From contig SADC01000013.1 in the NCBI GenBank assembly GCA_004194705.1, positions 248,001 to 312,000 of the forward strand: a stretch of 64,000 nt of DNA, written 5' to 3'. This stretch comes from Ditylenchus dipsaci (lineage: Eukaryota; Nematoda; Chromadorea; Rhabditida; Anguinidae). This document shows positions 45,491 through 56,534 of the stretch, piece after piece. Each line of letters opens with the position of its first letter. The stretch's first letter is position 1. Both the position numbers and the translations under genes were made by a program. Under the pieces are notes generated by a model. It did not search any database. It had not been told where the DNA came from and saw only the letters and a list, made by a program, of their open reading frames with translations.

Positions 45491-45630
45491 CTTGGTTTTG
45501 CTAGTGTTGAATTTTTTTTCATATAAACTTATCAATTTTTTATCGCTAAAATGTTTACTTGACACTAGTGGTTATTCTGGTAAAAAACTTAATAAGTTCA
45601 TATAAAAAATTCAAGATCAGCAAAACCAAG
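45491..45630. mobile_element. Foldback MITE
   Basis: CTTGGTTTTGCTAGTGTTGA, then CATATAAACTTAT, faces ATAAGTTCATATAAAAAATT, then GATCAGCAAAACCAAG. About 140 bp with an A/T-rich middle. Confidence 0.65.
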
Positions 45631-45659
45631 TAGTATCAGCACATAACAGCGTTTCACGC

Positions 45660-45980
45660 CAAAGTGACACCCGGTGACACAGGTAATTTAAATCCAGTGC
45701 TAGACCACCATCCAGACAGTGGTGAGCCACCTGGGAGCCAGTGGTTGGTAGGGGAATAGGGGTGGCAGAATGGTGGCTCACCAGTGGCAAAAAGGTGGCA
45801 ATTTGGTGGAACCACTGGATTACCACTGGGCGAGAGGTGGTAATCCACTGGATTTTTGATGGTCTTCCAGTGGACCTTTGTGGTTTTCCACTGGCAACAA
45901 AACAAAATTTACCACTGGGGATCGAACATTCGGCGCTTGCACTCCAGCACCCCAACATCTCGGCTCTAAACCAACATTTC
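45660..45980 (-). repeat. CCACTGG repeat block joined to a tRNA-like SINE head
   Basis: Many copies of CCACTGG and CCAGTGG in both orientations fill 45690-45910. On the reverse strand the block is preceded by a tRNA-like stretch: TAGAGCCGAGATG, then CGAATGTTCGATCCCCAGTGG (45905-45975). Similar blocks are at 55014-55345, 56535-56780 and 57060-57370. Confidence 0.6.
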
Positions 45981-46709
45981 GTTTTTACGAGAAGTGTTAA
46001 AGTGTTGTACATATACTAACAGTTTTTTTCGATGCTTCGGCAGCTTGCGACCAGTCTTGAGGGCCCAGCGAGAAAGTTTCTAGAGTCTCAGCTGCTCGAT
46101 CTCGGATTTGACTATGTTGAGAATATTATGGAGGGATAGAACTCACGACCCTGTGAACTTGACTCTAACTCCTAATTTGATCATATGGATAGATAACAAA
46201 AAAGTTCGGTTTAGTCATTCTCAATCTCTATGATGTATGTATCAAAGTATGGCTTTGATCATGCAATTAGTTTTAAGAAACATGTGGATTAATCCTGTGA
46301 GACGATTTTTTGAGCGTTTGCTTCCATTCTATGGAGGATTTGTATGAGTGTTGAGTAAGATTTTGTAGGGAAATTTATAAAGTTTGATTTTGTGAAGGTA
46401 CTTATAAAATTATTATCTTGGATGCTGTAATTTAATTAAATTTACGACTTTGATCTAACGAAACCCAACTCGCATAGGTCCAACTCGTATAACCCAACTC
46501 GTATAAATCCCAAGTCGTATAACCCAACTCGTATAGGTCCAACTCATATAACCTAACTCGTATAAGTCCCAACTCGTATAGCCCAACTCGTATAGGTCCA
46601 ACTCATATAACCTAACTCGTATAAGTCCCAACTCGTATAGCCCAACTCGTATAGGTCCAACTCATATAACCTAACTCGTATAGGTCCCAACTCGTATAGC
46701 CCAACTCGT

Positions 46710-47049
46710 GGCTGGAATTCGTTATACCACATCCTACCAAAAGTTTATTTTGACCACTTATTCGCGCTTTTCAGGTCGTAATTAGTCGAAAAAACATGTT
46801 TTTGGGATTGGGAAAGACATTTGCAAAAAAACATTTTTCGGCAAAAATTTAGACATTTTTTGAAATTTTCATGAAAATTTTCATTTTTCTTAGTTTTCAA
46901 AAAAATGTCAAAATTTTTGCCGAATTTTTTTTTTGCAAATGCCTTTCCCAATCCCAAAACATGTTTTTTCGACTAATTACGACCTGAAAAGCACGAATAA
47001 GTGGTCAAAATCAACTTTTGGTAGGATGTGGTATAACGAAGTTTAGCCA
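46710..47049. mobile_element. Foldback element
   Basis: GGCTGGAATTCGTTATACCA, then CATCCTACCAAAAG, pairs with CTTTTGGTAGGATGTGGTAT, then AACGAAGTTTAGCC. The arms run inward to about 46870-46890. No protein. Confidence 0.8.
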
Positions 47050-47291
47050 GTTCGTACAGATCCCGACTCAAAGAAGAGTTCAAATTCACCTACACGCAAA
47101 CGTTTTATTGGTCAGCTGACACTTTTTTAGTGGAACTATCGTATTTTCTCTATCAATCTCACAGGTCAATGATTTTTCAGCCCATAGAAGTTTGCGAACT
47201 CGTCAATTGAAAATAGTCTTCACTCTAAAATGCTATTCAAAAATATGAGATGAAGATTGTAAGAGAAAAACGATAATTTACTAATTGTATG

Positions 47292-47824
47292 TCCCGACCA
47301 GTGTTTTTATAATTCACACTGACAGTGACACTGACATTGACGTAACATGTCAGTTTAGCGATCCTGACATTTTTTAAAAGTGGTCGTAGACATCAAAAAA
47401 GTTGTCTTTTCGAAATTCTGTAAGATGCGTTAGAAAGCTGACGAATTTCTGATTGAGAAAGGTGTTCTGAGTGTTTTGACCTGTCTCTGAAAAAAAGTCA
47501 GAAAAACTAGGTGTTAGTTTCATTTTAATGTCATTTTAGCAAAAAGAGCCTAAACTGACACTGACATTTTTTTGCTAAACTGACATTAAAAATGAAACTG
47601 ACACTTACTTTTTCTGACTTTTTTTCAGAGACAGGTCAAAAATCTGATAACACCTTCATCAATCAAAATTCGTCAGCTTTCTAACGCACTTTACAGAAAT
47701 TTGAAAAGACAAGTTTTTTGATGTCTGTGACCACTTTTAAAAAATGTCAGGTTCGCTAAACTGACATATCAGTGTCAATGTCAATGTCACTGTCAGTGTG
47801 AATTATGAAAACACTGGTCCCGAC
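47292..47824. mobile_element. Foldback element, about 530 bp
   Basis: Ends CCGACCAGTGTTTTTATAAT and its near reverse complement at 47802-47824. Subterminal repeats of TGACAGTGACACTGACATTG. The centre is near 47555 with CAAAAAGAGCCTAAAC. Confidence 0.8.
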
Positions 47825-48888
47825 TGTAATCAAATCTCAATAGTGTTACCTAGGTTTTATCCGGTTTTTAGGGGTTCAATCACCCTTGATATAGTGTGAC
47901 TCTCGATAAAGTGTATTTTCTTCCGGTTCGCAGGCGTTACATTATATCAAAGCTTCACTCCAACAGCTTAACAAGAGAATGTGTGATTGCCTAACCCACA
48001 TACGACAGCTCTATTCTTTTATTGCAAGCAACCGAATTAAACAAAAAACGAGAATGAAACAGAAACAAATAAAGGAGACATAGTAAATATAAAATCTACC
48101 GCATTTCTTTCTTCTTCTGGGACCTATACTCATCTTGCTCTTCGTGACTCTCTTCGTTACCAGTCGGATACTCATTGTAGCCCGCCATTTATTCAATCTT
48201 TAGCAGGAAATTGCAAAGTTTGTCCCCAAAGCTGTTACCACTGATCTAGTTTTGCAAAACTGACTTGAATTCATTTTAATGACCTTTGACAAGATGCCAG
48301 AGACTGTGTTCGATGAAGCTGTTGACCATGAGCGACAACGCTTACATTCTGTTTTTCTGCGTGACATAGCTAAAATAAGGAAAGTAGATCCTAAGACCAA
48401 CAAATAAAATAAAACCACATCTTTGAGACGACCAAATGCAACGTTTTAAGCATTCTCAAAATATCACGCGCTTCTTTCTGATTACGCTAGTCAATTGCTA
48501 AGCCTTTTAGCTGAATCTAAAGTTTCCTATCATAACCACTCATAAATGTGATCAAATATTAATTGGCAATTAAGATCCTGCTAACTATGGAAGCAGCACA
48601 TCTTGATCACAACATCGGGGAACTGTCGCTTAAATTTTTCGTTAGCGCCAGCTTCATGGTCGAAATGAGCTAATTTCCATTTCGGACTAAGATTAAAATC
48701 CGCTAACTTAGAAGCGACTAAAGCTTAATAATGAGCTAGAAAAAAGAAAAACTAACATACGTTTTAACCACATCTTTCGATTTGTTTTTCCATCCTTCTT
48801 TTTTGAGCACGACCAAACGCTTTTGGTGCTGATTTTTGATTGACGACACTTGCTTGTCTAACTTCCATAAAGAACTCTAAAAAGCAAT

Positions 48889-49101
48889 CTAAAACTTGGG
48901 AAGAAGCGAAAATGGGACTTTTAGGTTCTCTTTCTTCCAACGATCAAGCAGCGAGAGACATCGTGTGCAAGCATATCGAACCATTTTGGGGCCATAATAG
49001 ACGCTAGACCACGTATGACACATGTTTGAATCCTCTGCTTCCATGACTGCCAACTTCTTATAGCCTATGAGCTGCATGTAAGTAAAACTAATCGTAGCCA
49101 T
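48889..49101 (-). pseudogene. N-terminal fragment of a MULE transposase
   Basis: Reads MATISFTYMQLIGYKKLAVM, then EDSNMCHTWSSVYYGPKMVR, then CTRCLSLLDRWKKENLKVP. It aligns with the first exon of the + strand gene at 50293 (MAAIDFTYSQRIGYKKLAVT...). The Cys/Trp/Cys pattern looks like a FLYWCH-type finger. The copy stops early, so it is a relic. Confidence 0.7.
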
Positions 49102-49611
49102 CTAAAAAATTAAAACTCATACATATAGAGCAAAACTAAGAGAAATAAGTTTTCTTAGTGAGCAGTGTCCTGAGAGTGTTTAAATGATGCTAATGAACTA
49201 GTTGTTACCTGTAAGAGTTGACACCTATACGAGTTGGGTTATACGAGTTGGGACCTATAAGAGTTGGACCTATACGAGTTGGAATCTATACGAGTTGGGT
49301 TTTCACCCTTAGATCGTGTTGAGAGATTGAGAAAGTGTCTGGTTTAACCAGACTCCTTTTGTGAAGACACAGAGAAAATTCAGAGGAGAAGAAGATTGGG
49401 TCAGTTAAAATTAAGCCATTTTAGACTTTTCAAACGAGCATATGCTTGAGAACATTCTATCATATGCTCGCGCATAATCTGAATTCTGCTCTGTCGTATA
49501 ACTTTCGTAAAGACACATTTGATTAAACAAAATTGGTAAAGGCACACTTCAAAAAATAAAATTTCGGTAAGGGCCTTTTCTGGTTCCTTTTCAGTCACAG
49601 ATATGACCCTA

Positions 49612-49695
49612 CCGCATTTTTTAAAATGCAGGTACGTGGAATAGAACCTGTGACCTAAAAAGTTAACCCAATCACGTCAACCACTACCCCAAGAA
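49612..49695 (-). repeat. tRNA-derived SINE-like copy
   Basis: On the reverse strand GGGTAGTGGTTGACGTGATT (A-box-like) precedes TTAGGTCACAGGTTCTATTC (B-box-like). It shares its lead-in with the copy at 5578-5665. Confidence 0.45.
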
Positions 49696-49984
49696 CTCAA
49701 CTTAGAAATATTTTTATAACTGCTTCATAATTGATAGAGCCTCATCGAGCTAGATCGCGGAACACTGATCGGAACTGATCGAGCCACCCACCTAGTTATT
49801 TGCACCTGGATACATCCCCTGAATATCCCCACGTGGGCGTTTTTCTCCGTTGACTATATTTGATAAGGGATGATTAAGTCTAGCCGCAGCCGCAACGAGG
49901 CTAGCAGCACCAATTTTCAGAAAATAGCCGTGGACTCATAGCCTCAGCAACATTTTGAAATAGCCGCAAGCCGCAGCCGCAATG

Positions 49985-50150
49985 GTAAAAACCCAACTCG
50001 TAACAATCCCGACTCGCATGTCCTAACTCGTATCAATCCTAACTCGCATGTCCGAACTCGTATCAATCCGAACTCGTATCAATGCCAACTCGTATCAATC
50101 CCAACTCGTCTCAACTTTACATCGTCCTCATTTTAACTCGTCTTCATTTG
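49985..50150. repeat. CAACTCGTATCAATC tandem array, likely MULE terminus
   Basis: About ten units such as AACTCGTATCAATCCCAACT precede the transposase gene at 50293 by 150 bp. The units resemble the arrays at 46465 and 49215. A matching right-hand array was not found downstream. Confidence 0.6.
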
Positions 50151-50292
50151 AGACCGTACATGGTTATAAATTTTTTTTACTTCAAATCCATGCTTCATTC
50201 ATTGGTGGGAGCCTTTTCTGAAGAAATTATGTCCTGAGTGATCTAATTTCTGTTTCATTATTATCCTAGGAGTATGAGTTCTAATCTTTAAG

Positions 50293-52195
50293 ATGGCAGC
50301 GATCGATTTCACATACTCGCAGCGTATAGGGTATAAAAAGTTGGCAGTCACGCAAGCAGATGACCCAAATATGTGCTATACGTGGTCCAGCATCTACAAT
50401 GGCTTCAAAATTGTTCGCTACGCTTGCACAGGTTGCCGTTCACTTGTTGATCACTGGAAGAAAGAGAAAGTGCCATGTGGAGAATATCATCTGCCTATGC
50501 TGAGAGCAAATGTGTGGATAGATTCTGAGCCCAGCAAAAGACATTTCTGCCAGCCAAAGAAGAAAAGCGAGGTAAGTTTCTGCCGTATTAGTGAATTTTC
50601 CTAGCAACTTTTTCATTACTCTTAAGGTCCAAGGAATCGGTGTTAGAAGAAGTATGCAGGCAAAGCTTGCTAGTGTGACAAACGAAAATGTCGCGTCCGC
50701 CGTCGTAAGAACTGAAAAGAAGCTCATCCACCAGTTTTCAGACAAGTCTAAAGGTTTTATTTTGGCTTTTTTTTCTCAATTTTAGGTTGCTTTTTAGAAT
50801 TCTTTGTGGAAGCTAGACCATCAAGTGTGGCCAACCGAAAGGCAACTTCGAAAGCATTTGGTCGCGCTCGACGAAAGCTTATTCCGATTGTCCCGGATTA
50901 TGAATCTTTGCTGAACGAGGAAAACTTTCTTCTACGTTGCACAGAGCGGGGATCGATTCAATCACATGAAAAATACGGAAAAAGCACCTTATATTCGGGG
51001 GTTTGTGATTCCAACATTGCCTTGCTTTGTAAAAATCTAGAGCTTTCTAGATAAAACTATGCTTCTATTCTCTTGGTCAGGCCAACTTTTTTATTTGAGT
51101 CTAAGCAGAGAAATTGTGAGTGACGGAAACTTCAAGTACAAGCCAGTAGGATCTTACCAAGATTATCGAGTCTTTGGACTTGTCGGAAAGAGTTCTAAGA
51201 TTCACTCAGTTCCCCTGTTCGCAGCTCTTCTTCAAAAGAAAGACGCAAAGGCATACCGAAAGATGTGGCGAAAACGTATTTGAATAGTTTATTTAGTTTG
51301 TGGTTGACTGTTTTGATTTAGTTGCGCTAGAGTTAGTGGATCTCGGACTTGGTAAATGGAAGTGTAAATTAGCCTATTTCGATCACGAGGCTGTTGCTCA
51401 CCGAAGCTGCAAAAACAATTCCCGGATGTCGTGATTAAGATGTGCTGCTTCTATACAAAACAGGATCTGAACCGCCAAGTAATATTCGATTACATTTAAA
51501 GGTGCTAATCATCGAAAACTTCAGGTTCAACTGAAAGGCCTGGCTGCCAATTATCGTGATCAAGAAGAAGTTCGTGACATTGTAAAAATGCTTGGAGCAT
51601 TGCAGTTGGTGCACCCAGAAGTCTGGAACTATTCATTGAATCTTATTCGTCTGCGAATTCAAGAAAAGTTAAACTTGCTGACTGAATTGCCTCAAAAACT
51701 CAATGAGCTGGTTGATTACTACAGGTTCCCAATATTTTGGTTACAAAAAACAAGTTGGATATAAGAGGATACATGGCTTGCGGTTGGTGATTTTTTTTTT
51801 CCCACCTTAAAGTTGAGGGGCAAAAAAACAACCAACACTGCTGAATCTTATCATGGAAAGCACCGGAATCATTTTCGGGTCAAATATCTGCTAGGTGAAT
51901 GAGTCATTCGTTTCAAAGAAGTTTTTTTTTTATTTTCTTGATTTGTTTAAAACTTTTCTTAAGCTGAGTCACGCAGAAGAAGAGAATGCAAGTGATGTCG
52001 TTCATGATTGGCAGCCACCTCGAAGACAGTCTTCAAAATCTGCTTAAAAGTCATTACAAATAGCTGTCGCCCAGCAAGAGTTCAAGCTTATCCTGCAGAA
52101 CCAGATCAATGAGGACAGCTTTGACGACAAACTGTGCACATTTCTGCTGAGAATTGGATACATGATGGGTTACACTATGGGTTACGCGTAATTCG
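50293..52195 (+). pseudogene. Second-family MULE transposase, damaged
   Basis: Exon 1 (50293-50571) reads MAAIDFTYSQRIGYKKLAVT, then MCYTWSSIYNGFKIVRYACT, then GCRSLVDHWKKEK, a FLYWCH-like finger. Exon 2 starts at 50627 and exon 3 near 50799. The MULE core follows: VSDGNFKYKPVGSYQDYRVF (first Asp) with VPLFAALLQKKDAKAYRKMW, then LAYFDHEAVAH (second Asp, about 51365), QLKGLAANYRDQEEVRDIVK with LVHPEVWNY, and TTNTAESYHGKHRNHFRVKY (Glu, about 51830). The tail is LSHAEEENASDVVHDWQPPR, then FKLILQNQI. Stop codons and frame breaks between these blocks (after WRKRI, around 51420 and 51770) make it non-functional. The homologous reverse-strand relic at 48010-49101 lacks the core. Confidence 0.75.
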
Positions 52196-53320
52196 CGTCA
52201 ATCAGGTTTTATCCTAATCCTTCACCCTGTATATTTTTGGCTTGCACTCAGGTGCACGGCTGATGAGCGTATGTTTGGACTTAAACATATCTCCTTTACC
52301 AGAATGGATATTAGGTTAATAAGTTAATTTTCCCCGGTGAATTCATTCATTGATTTATTCATGCTCTAGTCAGCAGTACTGACTCAGCACTAGAGTTCGA
52401 TTTAGTCTAGTAGCAATAAACTTTTTGTGCCTATCTTATAATCTTTTTGAGGTTATTCTGGGTTGGGAAACCATCTTCGTGATCAGAAGCTTCAAAATGA
52501 CGTTATGGATAGGGCTGTCTGTCCGGTTCAATATTTTTGGGGTATATACATTTCCTCCTTTTTGTCCCAAATGGGAAAAATAGGAGGAAACGTATGATGC
52601 CAAGTTTATAAGCGCAAATTCAAATGTTTTGTACAATATTTGTGGGTTTTCGAGAGATACTTCTGCTATTAACCATAGTAGGGTGCCTAAAATTCTGGGT
52701 TCGGAATGTTAATATCATCGTCATATATAGGGCTAGATAAATCAATCCAGTTGGATCAATACACTTGGACCAATCCATCCAATTGGACTGATTCAGCCAG
52801 CTGAATCGATACAGTCGGAACGAACCAGCCAACTAAACTAATTCAACCGTAAAACTGATCTAACACAACCGCTCACCACAGCACAAAACCTAAGAATAAA
52901 TGAAATAACCGATTCTACTGGTTATATACCCAAATGACTACGAAAAATATTTTTTCCGGTTAAGATGGGGAGGGGGGGGGGGCTAAATTAGAGGCGGGGG
53001 CTAAATTCTTTGGATCCTCTCCTGAGGGGGGCTAAATTAGAGGGAGGCTAAATTAGGAGGGGGGGGGCTAAATTACAGGAAATACGTTAGGTGATATTTT
53101 AGGAATATTACCGGTAACATTCCCGGAATATACATATTCAGCAATCCTAGATATACACTAAAATATTTGAATTGGCGCGTATAAACTTGGCGTTATACGT
53201 TTCTTCCTTTTTCCCATCTGGGACAAAAAAGGAGGAAACGTATAGGCACCATATTTTTGACTGCATTTCAGATCAAAAACCGATTTTTTTGATTTTTCAA
53301 TTTTAGATTCTGTGTGGTTA
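52196..53320. other. Repeat region with paired TTTCCTCC foldbacks, no gene seen
   Basis: 52544-52630 (CATTTCCTCCTTTTTGTCCC) and 53160-53260 (GGGACAAAAAAGGAGGAAAC) are inverted copies, each also palindromic. Between them at 52965-53085 is a G-rich GGGGGCTAAATTAGAGG repeat ending in GGAAATACGT, a degraded end of the CCGTATTT family. The other short frames show nothing recognisable. Confidence 0.5.
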
Positions 53321-53576
53321 CCGTATCCTCTCTAATAGACGGGCCCCTCCTAAATTCGAAAAATCGTCTTTTTGGCATTTTGTTTTTGACCCACTTTTCA
53401 TGTTAACTAAAAAATTTGCTTTGGTTTCTTAGTTAACCGGATCACATTCAAAAGTTTTCAAACTACCTAAAATGCACCGGTTTCTGAAACTGTAGGTAAT
53501 TCAGATAGTTTGTTAATTCAAAATTTTTCTATTTACCGACGGCAGTTTTGCTGGATGTTTAAGGTACTAACAATAC
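53321..53576. repeat. Single left end of a CCGTATTT-family MITE and flank
   Basis: CCGTATCCTCTCTAATAGAC, then GGGCCCCTCC, marks the left terminus. No matching right terminus nearby, so it is a truncated copy. Confidence 0.5.
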
Positions 53577-53834
53577 TAAGTGGCCGTCTACTTGAATCGA
53601 AAAAATCATGTTTTTGGGTTGCAAATCCGGTTTTCTGCACCAATTCGAGCATTATAAAGATGGTTTGACAGCAGTAAAATTATTATTCGCAAGATAAACA
53701 AGAACTGTAAAAATACCATCAAAACGTAATTTCACTATTGTCAAACCATTTTTAGAATGCTCAAATGAGTGCAGAAAATAGGTTCTGGAACTTGAAAAGA
53801 AAAAAATTTTTAATCCATGTGGACGACCACTTGG
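53577..53834. mobile_element. Foldback MITE
   Basis: AAGTGGCCGTCTACTTGAAT near the left end faces ATCCATGTGGACGACCACTT at the right. Inner arms GCATTATAAAGATGGTTTGA and TCAAACCATTTTTAGAATGC also pair. Confidence 0.75.
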
Positions 53835-53898
53835 TTTTGTTTTGAATGATCTGGCTACCAAATGGTCAGACGCATTACAATAAACGGTCTAATGCCTT

Positions 53899-54099
53899 GG
53901 CCACAATGGAGGTGTGAGATGCGAGGCCCGTTCCTAAAATTTTATTTTTCATATCCGATAGTGAGAAAGTTTATTAGCGGACAGTAGCGGACCTTGAAAA
54001 TAGGTCAAAAAACTTTTCAAATCAGTAAAATGACAAAATCTCGCTGAGCTACATCACCTCAAAGACCTCTACCTCGCACATCCCACCTCCATTGTGGCC
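53899..54099. mobile_element. Foldback MITE
   Basis: GGCCACAATGGAGGTGTGAG, then ATGCGAGG, faces CCTCGCACATCCCACCTCCA, then TTGTGGCC. Confidence 0.7.
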
Positions 54100-54659
54100 A
54101 CCGTATAATGTACAAGCGTGCCAACTGAGTGCTACCATTTAGGTGCTAATGTGTACTAATCTTTTTAAGCAGTACGAAGTCATATGAGAGTAATTATAAA
54201 AACTCAGTAATTATAAGAAAATTAACCTGGAAAACACTACTGTCGAACCTTTCGCCTAGACCTCATCCTGAATACCGATACCTGCTCAGTGCCTTGGTAC
54301 TACCACCTGAGTACCACTTCCTATGTACGGAATAAAAATAAAATAAATAAAATCGCTTAGCGTTTTTTCTTCATCAAAAGCTTGATTATGCAATATTCCA
54401 AGGCACTTGTGCACTTGGGGGGCCGCTTTTTTCGTTAACTGAAATAGGGTTTAGACGTCTTCTAAGTAATTCTTATACGCTAAAACGATAAGAAAGTTGT
54501 TTGCTAACAATTTCCGCACCAAAAAACTGGGTTTTCAAAAAAATTTGAGTTACCATAAGTTGACCAATTGCCTTGGTCCCCCAAGCTAAATAAACCAAAA
54601 AGGGTACCTAGATATTCCTTAAAATACCAAAAAGATGGGATTTGAACATAGTTTTGTTA

Positions 54660-54905
54660 GCTGGGGCCTACCGCATAAAGAAACTCTGGTATGCATGCAT
54701 TTTTTATGCATCCAGAGTCACTTTCGAGTGATTTGTGTCTAAGGTATATGGGTGTGCGCATCTCAACTCCAAGAAACCAAGCCCCCTGCGCCCCCGCAGG
54801 GGGCTTGGTTGGTTAGAGATGCGCGCACTCACTTACCTTAGACACGATTCCGAGCAAGACTCTCAATCAAAAATGCATAAAGAGGCTCTTTTTGCCCAGC
54901 TCCAG
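54660..54905. mobile_element. Foldback family with splice-donor-like arms, copy F
   Basis: GGGGCCTACCGCATAAAGAA opens the copy. TGTCTAAGGTATATGGGTG carries the donor-like motif, here GTATAT. The apical hairpin is AAGCCCCCTGCG against CGCAGGGGGCTT. The right arm has CTCACTTACCTTAGACACG and ends CTCTTTTTGCCCAG. The apical stem differs from copy D while keeping pairing. Confidence 0.75.
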
Positions 54906-55013
54906 TGACCAAAACGGTGTAAAATACCTTAATACAAGGTAATTTACCTTGTGGGACCAAGGCAATTGGTCAACCTTCACAGCTAATTTAATCCATTGGT
55001 GTCCAGCAAATTG

Positions 55014-55345
55014 TTAGTGGAAGTCCACCAAATTACCAATGGACCCCATCGACTGCCAGTGGCAATTTGGTGGACTTCCACTGACAATTAGTGGTGTACA
55101 CTGGTAATTTGGTGGTGTACCACTGGCAATTCGGTGGCGTACCAATGGCAATAGGTGGTGTACCACTGGCAATTCGGTGGCGTACCAATGGCAATAGGTG
55201 GTGTACCACTGGCAATTTGGTGGACTACCAGCGGCAATTCGATGGACTTCCACTGGAAAAAAAATGTGGTCATTCCAAGTAGAATCAAACTCTAGTGCCT
55301 AACTAACCAGTGCCTAACGACCTACCCACTAGACCACCATGTCGC
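55014..55345 (-). repeat. CCACTGG repeat block with a tRNA-like SINE head
   Basis: 55014-55260 holds GGTGTACCACTGGCAATT units. Read on the reverse strand, it is preceded by GGTGGTCTAGTGGGTAGGTC (A-box-like, from about 55345) and GCACTAGAGTTTGATTCTAC (B-box-like). Head and repeat have the same order as at 45660-45980. Confidence 0.6.
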
Positions 55346-55877
55346 TTTATTAGTAAAGGTAAAGCTTGGCTTATATACCTTATTTCCGACTTTTTTTGCA
55401 TTTATTGTTTAGGACAAACCCATACCGCTCAAGTTTATTTAAAAGCCTAAGAAAACCCAGTCTTGTTCGTTCGTTATGCGAGATTATTGCAGGAATGGGA
55501 GGTTTGTATAAGAGGGCTGGGAGAAGCTGCATGTTAAATCATTCTTAGATAAGTAATGGATACTATGAAGTTTGATCGTGAGATCTTTCTTAACCTAAAT
55601 CTCAAAAAATTCATTTTTTTGTTACTTATGATTTTTGGAACCGGCCAGTTAGTAACTACTTTTTAATTGAACGTGTGATTGGAATAATGTTTAAAGGGGA
55701 GGGGGAGGGGATACAAATCCTAATGCGAATATTTTGAACTCACAGATTCGATTCCCAGTGGATGAATAATTTTTATAAATTTTCACTCTACATTCTAGGC
55801 CGAAAACTTTCGAGCAATCAATTGCAATCATTTCTGCACTGATTTACTGTCACTTAATGCCCTAATTTTGCGATCTC

Positions 55878-56100
55878 ATGCAAATGACCATTAAAATAAA
55901 GGTGAACCGGTACAATGATACGTACTTAGTTGTATGCCGCCTCAATCTCTACCAATTTTATTTATTTCTCAACTCGTTTAGTAACTTTTTAGACTCAGAA
56001 TTCCATGAGGAATCAGAACGAAAAATTTCCACAGCAAAGTCACTTCAGAAATATGGGTAACTTGCGAAGGTTTGAATAAGGAATGAAAGAGTATCATCGA
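55878..56100 (+). repeat. Dispersed protein-like unit (copy 2)
   Basis: The frame reads QFYLFLNSFSNFLDSEFHEE, then ISTAKSLQKYG, ending near the shared DNA motif AACTTGCGAAGGTTTGA. See 20716-21003 for the sister copy. Function unknown. Confidence 0.4.
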
Positions 56101-56534
56101 GGGGTAAGATTCGGCATTATTAGGGGGTTGACCGACATTTACGCGCCAACACTTCCGCGCCGACACTTACGCGCCGTGACTTTGCGCACTGACATTTGCG
56201 CGCGACATTTGCGCAGGACATTTGCGCACGATGAAACACCATGAAAAACTTTTTGAAGCCAAAGTATAAGAAAAAAATTGCCTATCCAGGTGGACATCCA
56301 GATTCACCACTTGTACTAGAATATGGATTGAGTGGACCAAAACAGTTAACTTCTTTATTTCAACCTATACACTAGGTATCCATTCATCAGAGTTATCTAT
56401 TGATCTCCATTTATCTCCATCCACCTAAACCACCTGGGAATTGAATACTACTACTAGGCCCTCCGCCTGAGTATGTACTAAGAGCTTTGTACCTCTACCT
56501 AGGTACAAAAACCTGAGTACCAGATGGATGGCGT

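Larger units (their letters stand above)
46440..49316 (-). mobile_element. Internally deleted MULE copy with inverted CAACTCGTATA arrays
   Basis: The left array 46465-46710 has units such as CCCAACTCGTATAGGTCCAA. The right array 49215-49310 has the reverse complement (TATACGAGTTGGGACCTATA). Between them, on the reverse strand, are remnants homologous to the transposase at 50293-52190: MATISFTYMQLIGYKKLAVM then CHTWSSVYYGPKMVRYACT (49101-48889), and a C-terminal piece near 48010-48420. The catalytic middle is missing. Two foldback elements are nested inside (46710-47049 and 47292-47824). Confidence 0.7.

Noticed and set aside
46465..46710. Telomere-like or satellite array
   Set aside because: The unit is not telomeric, and the array is mirrored at the other end of a MULE copy, so it is an element terminus.
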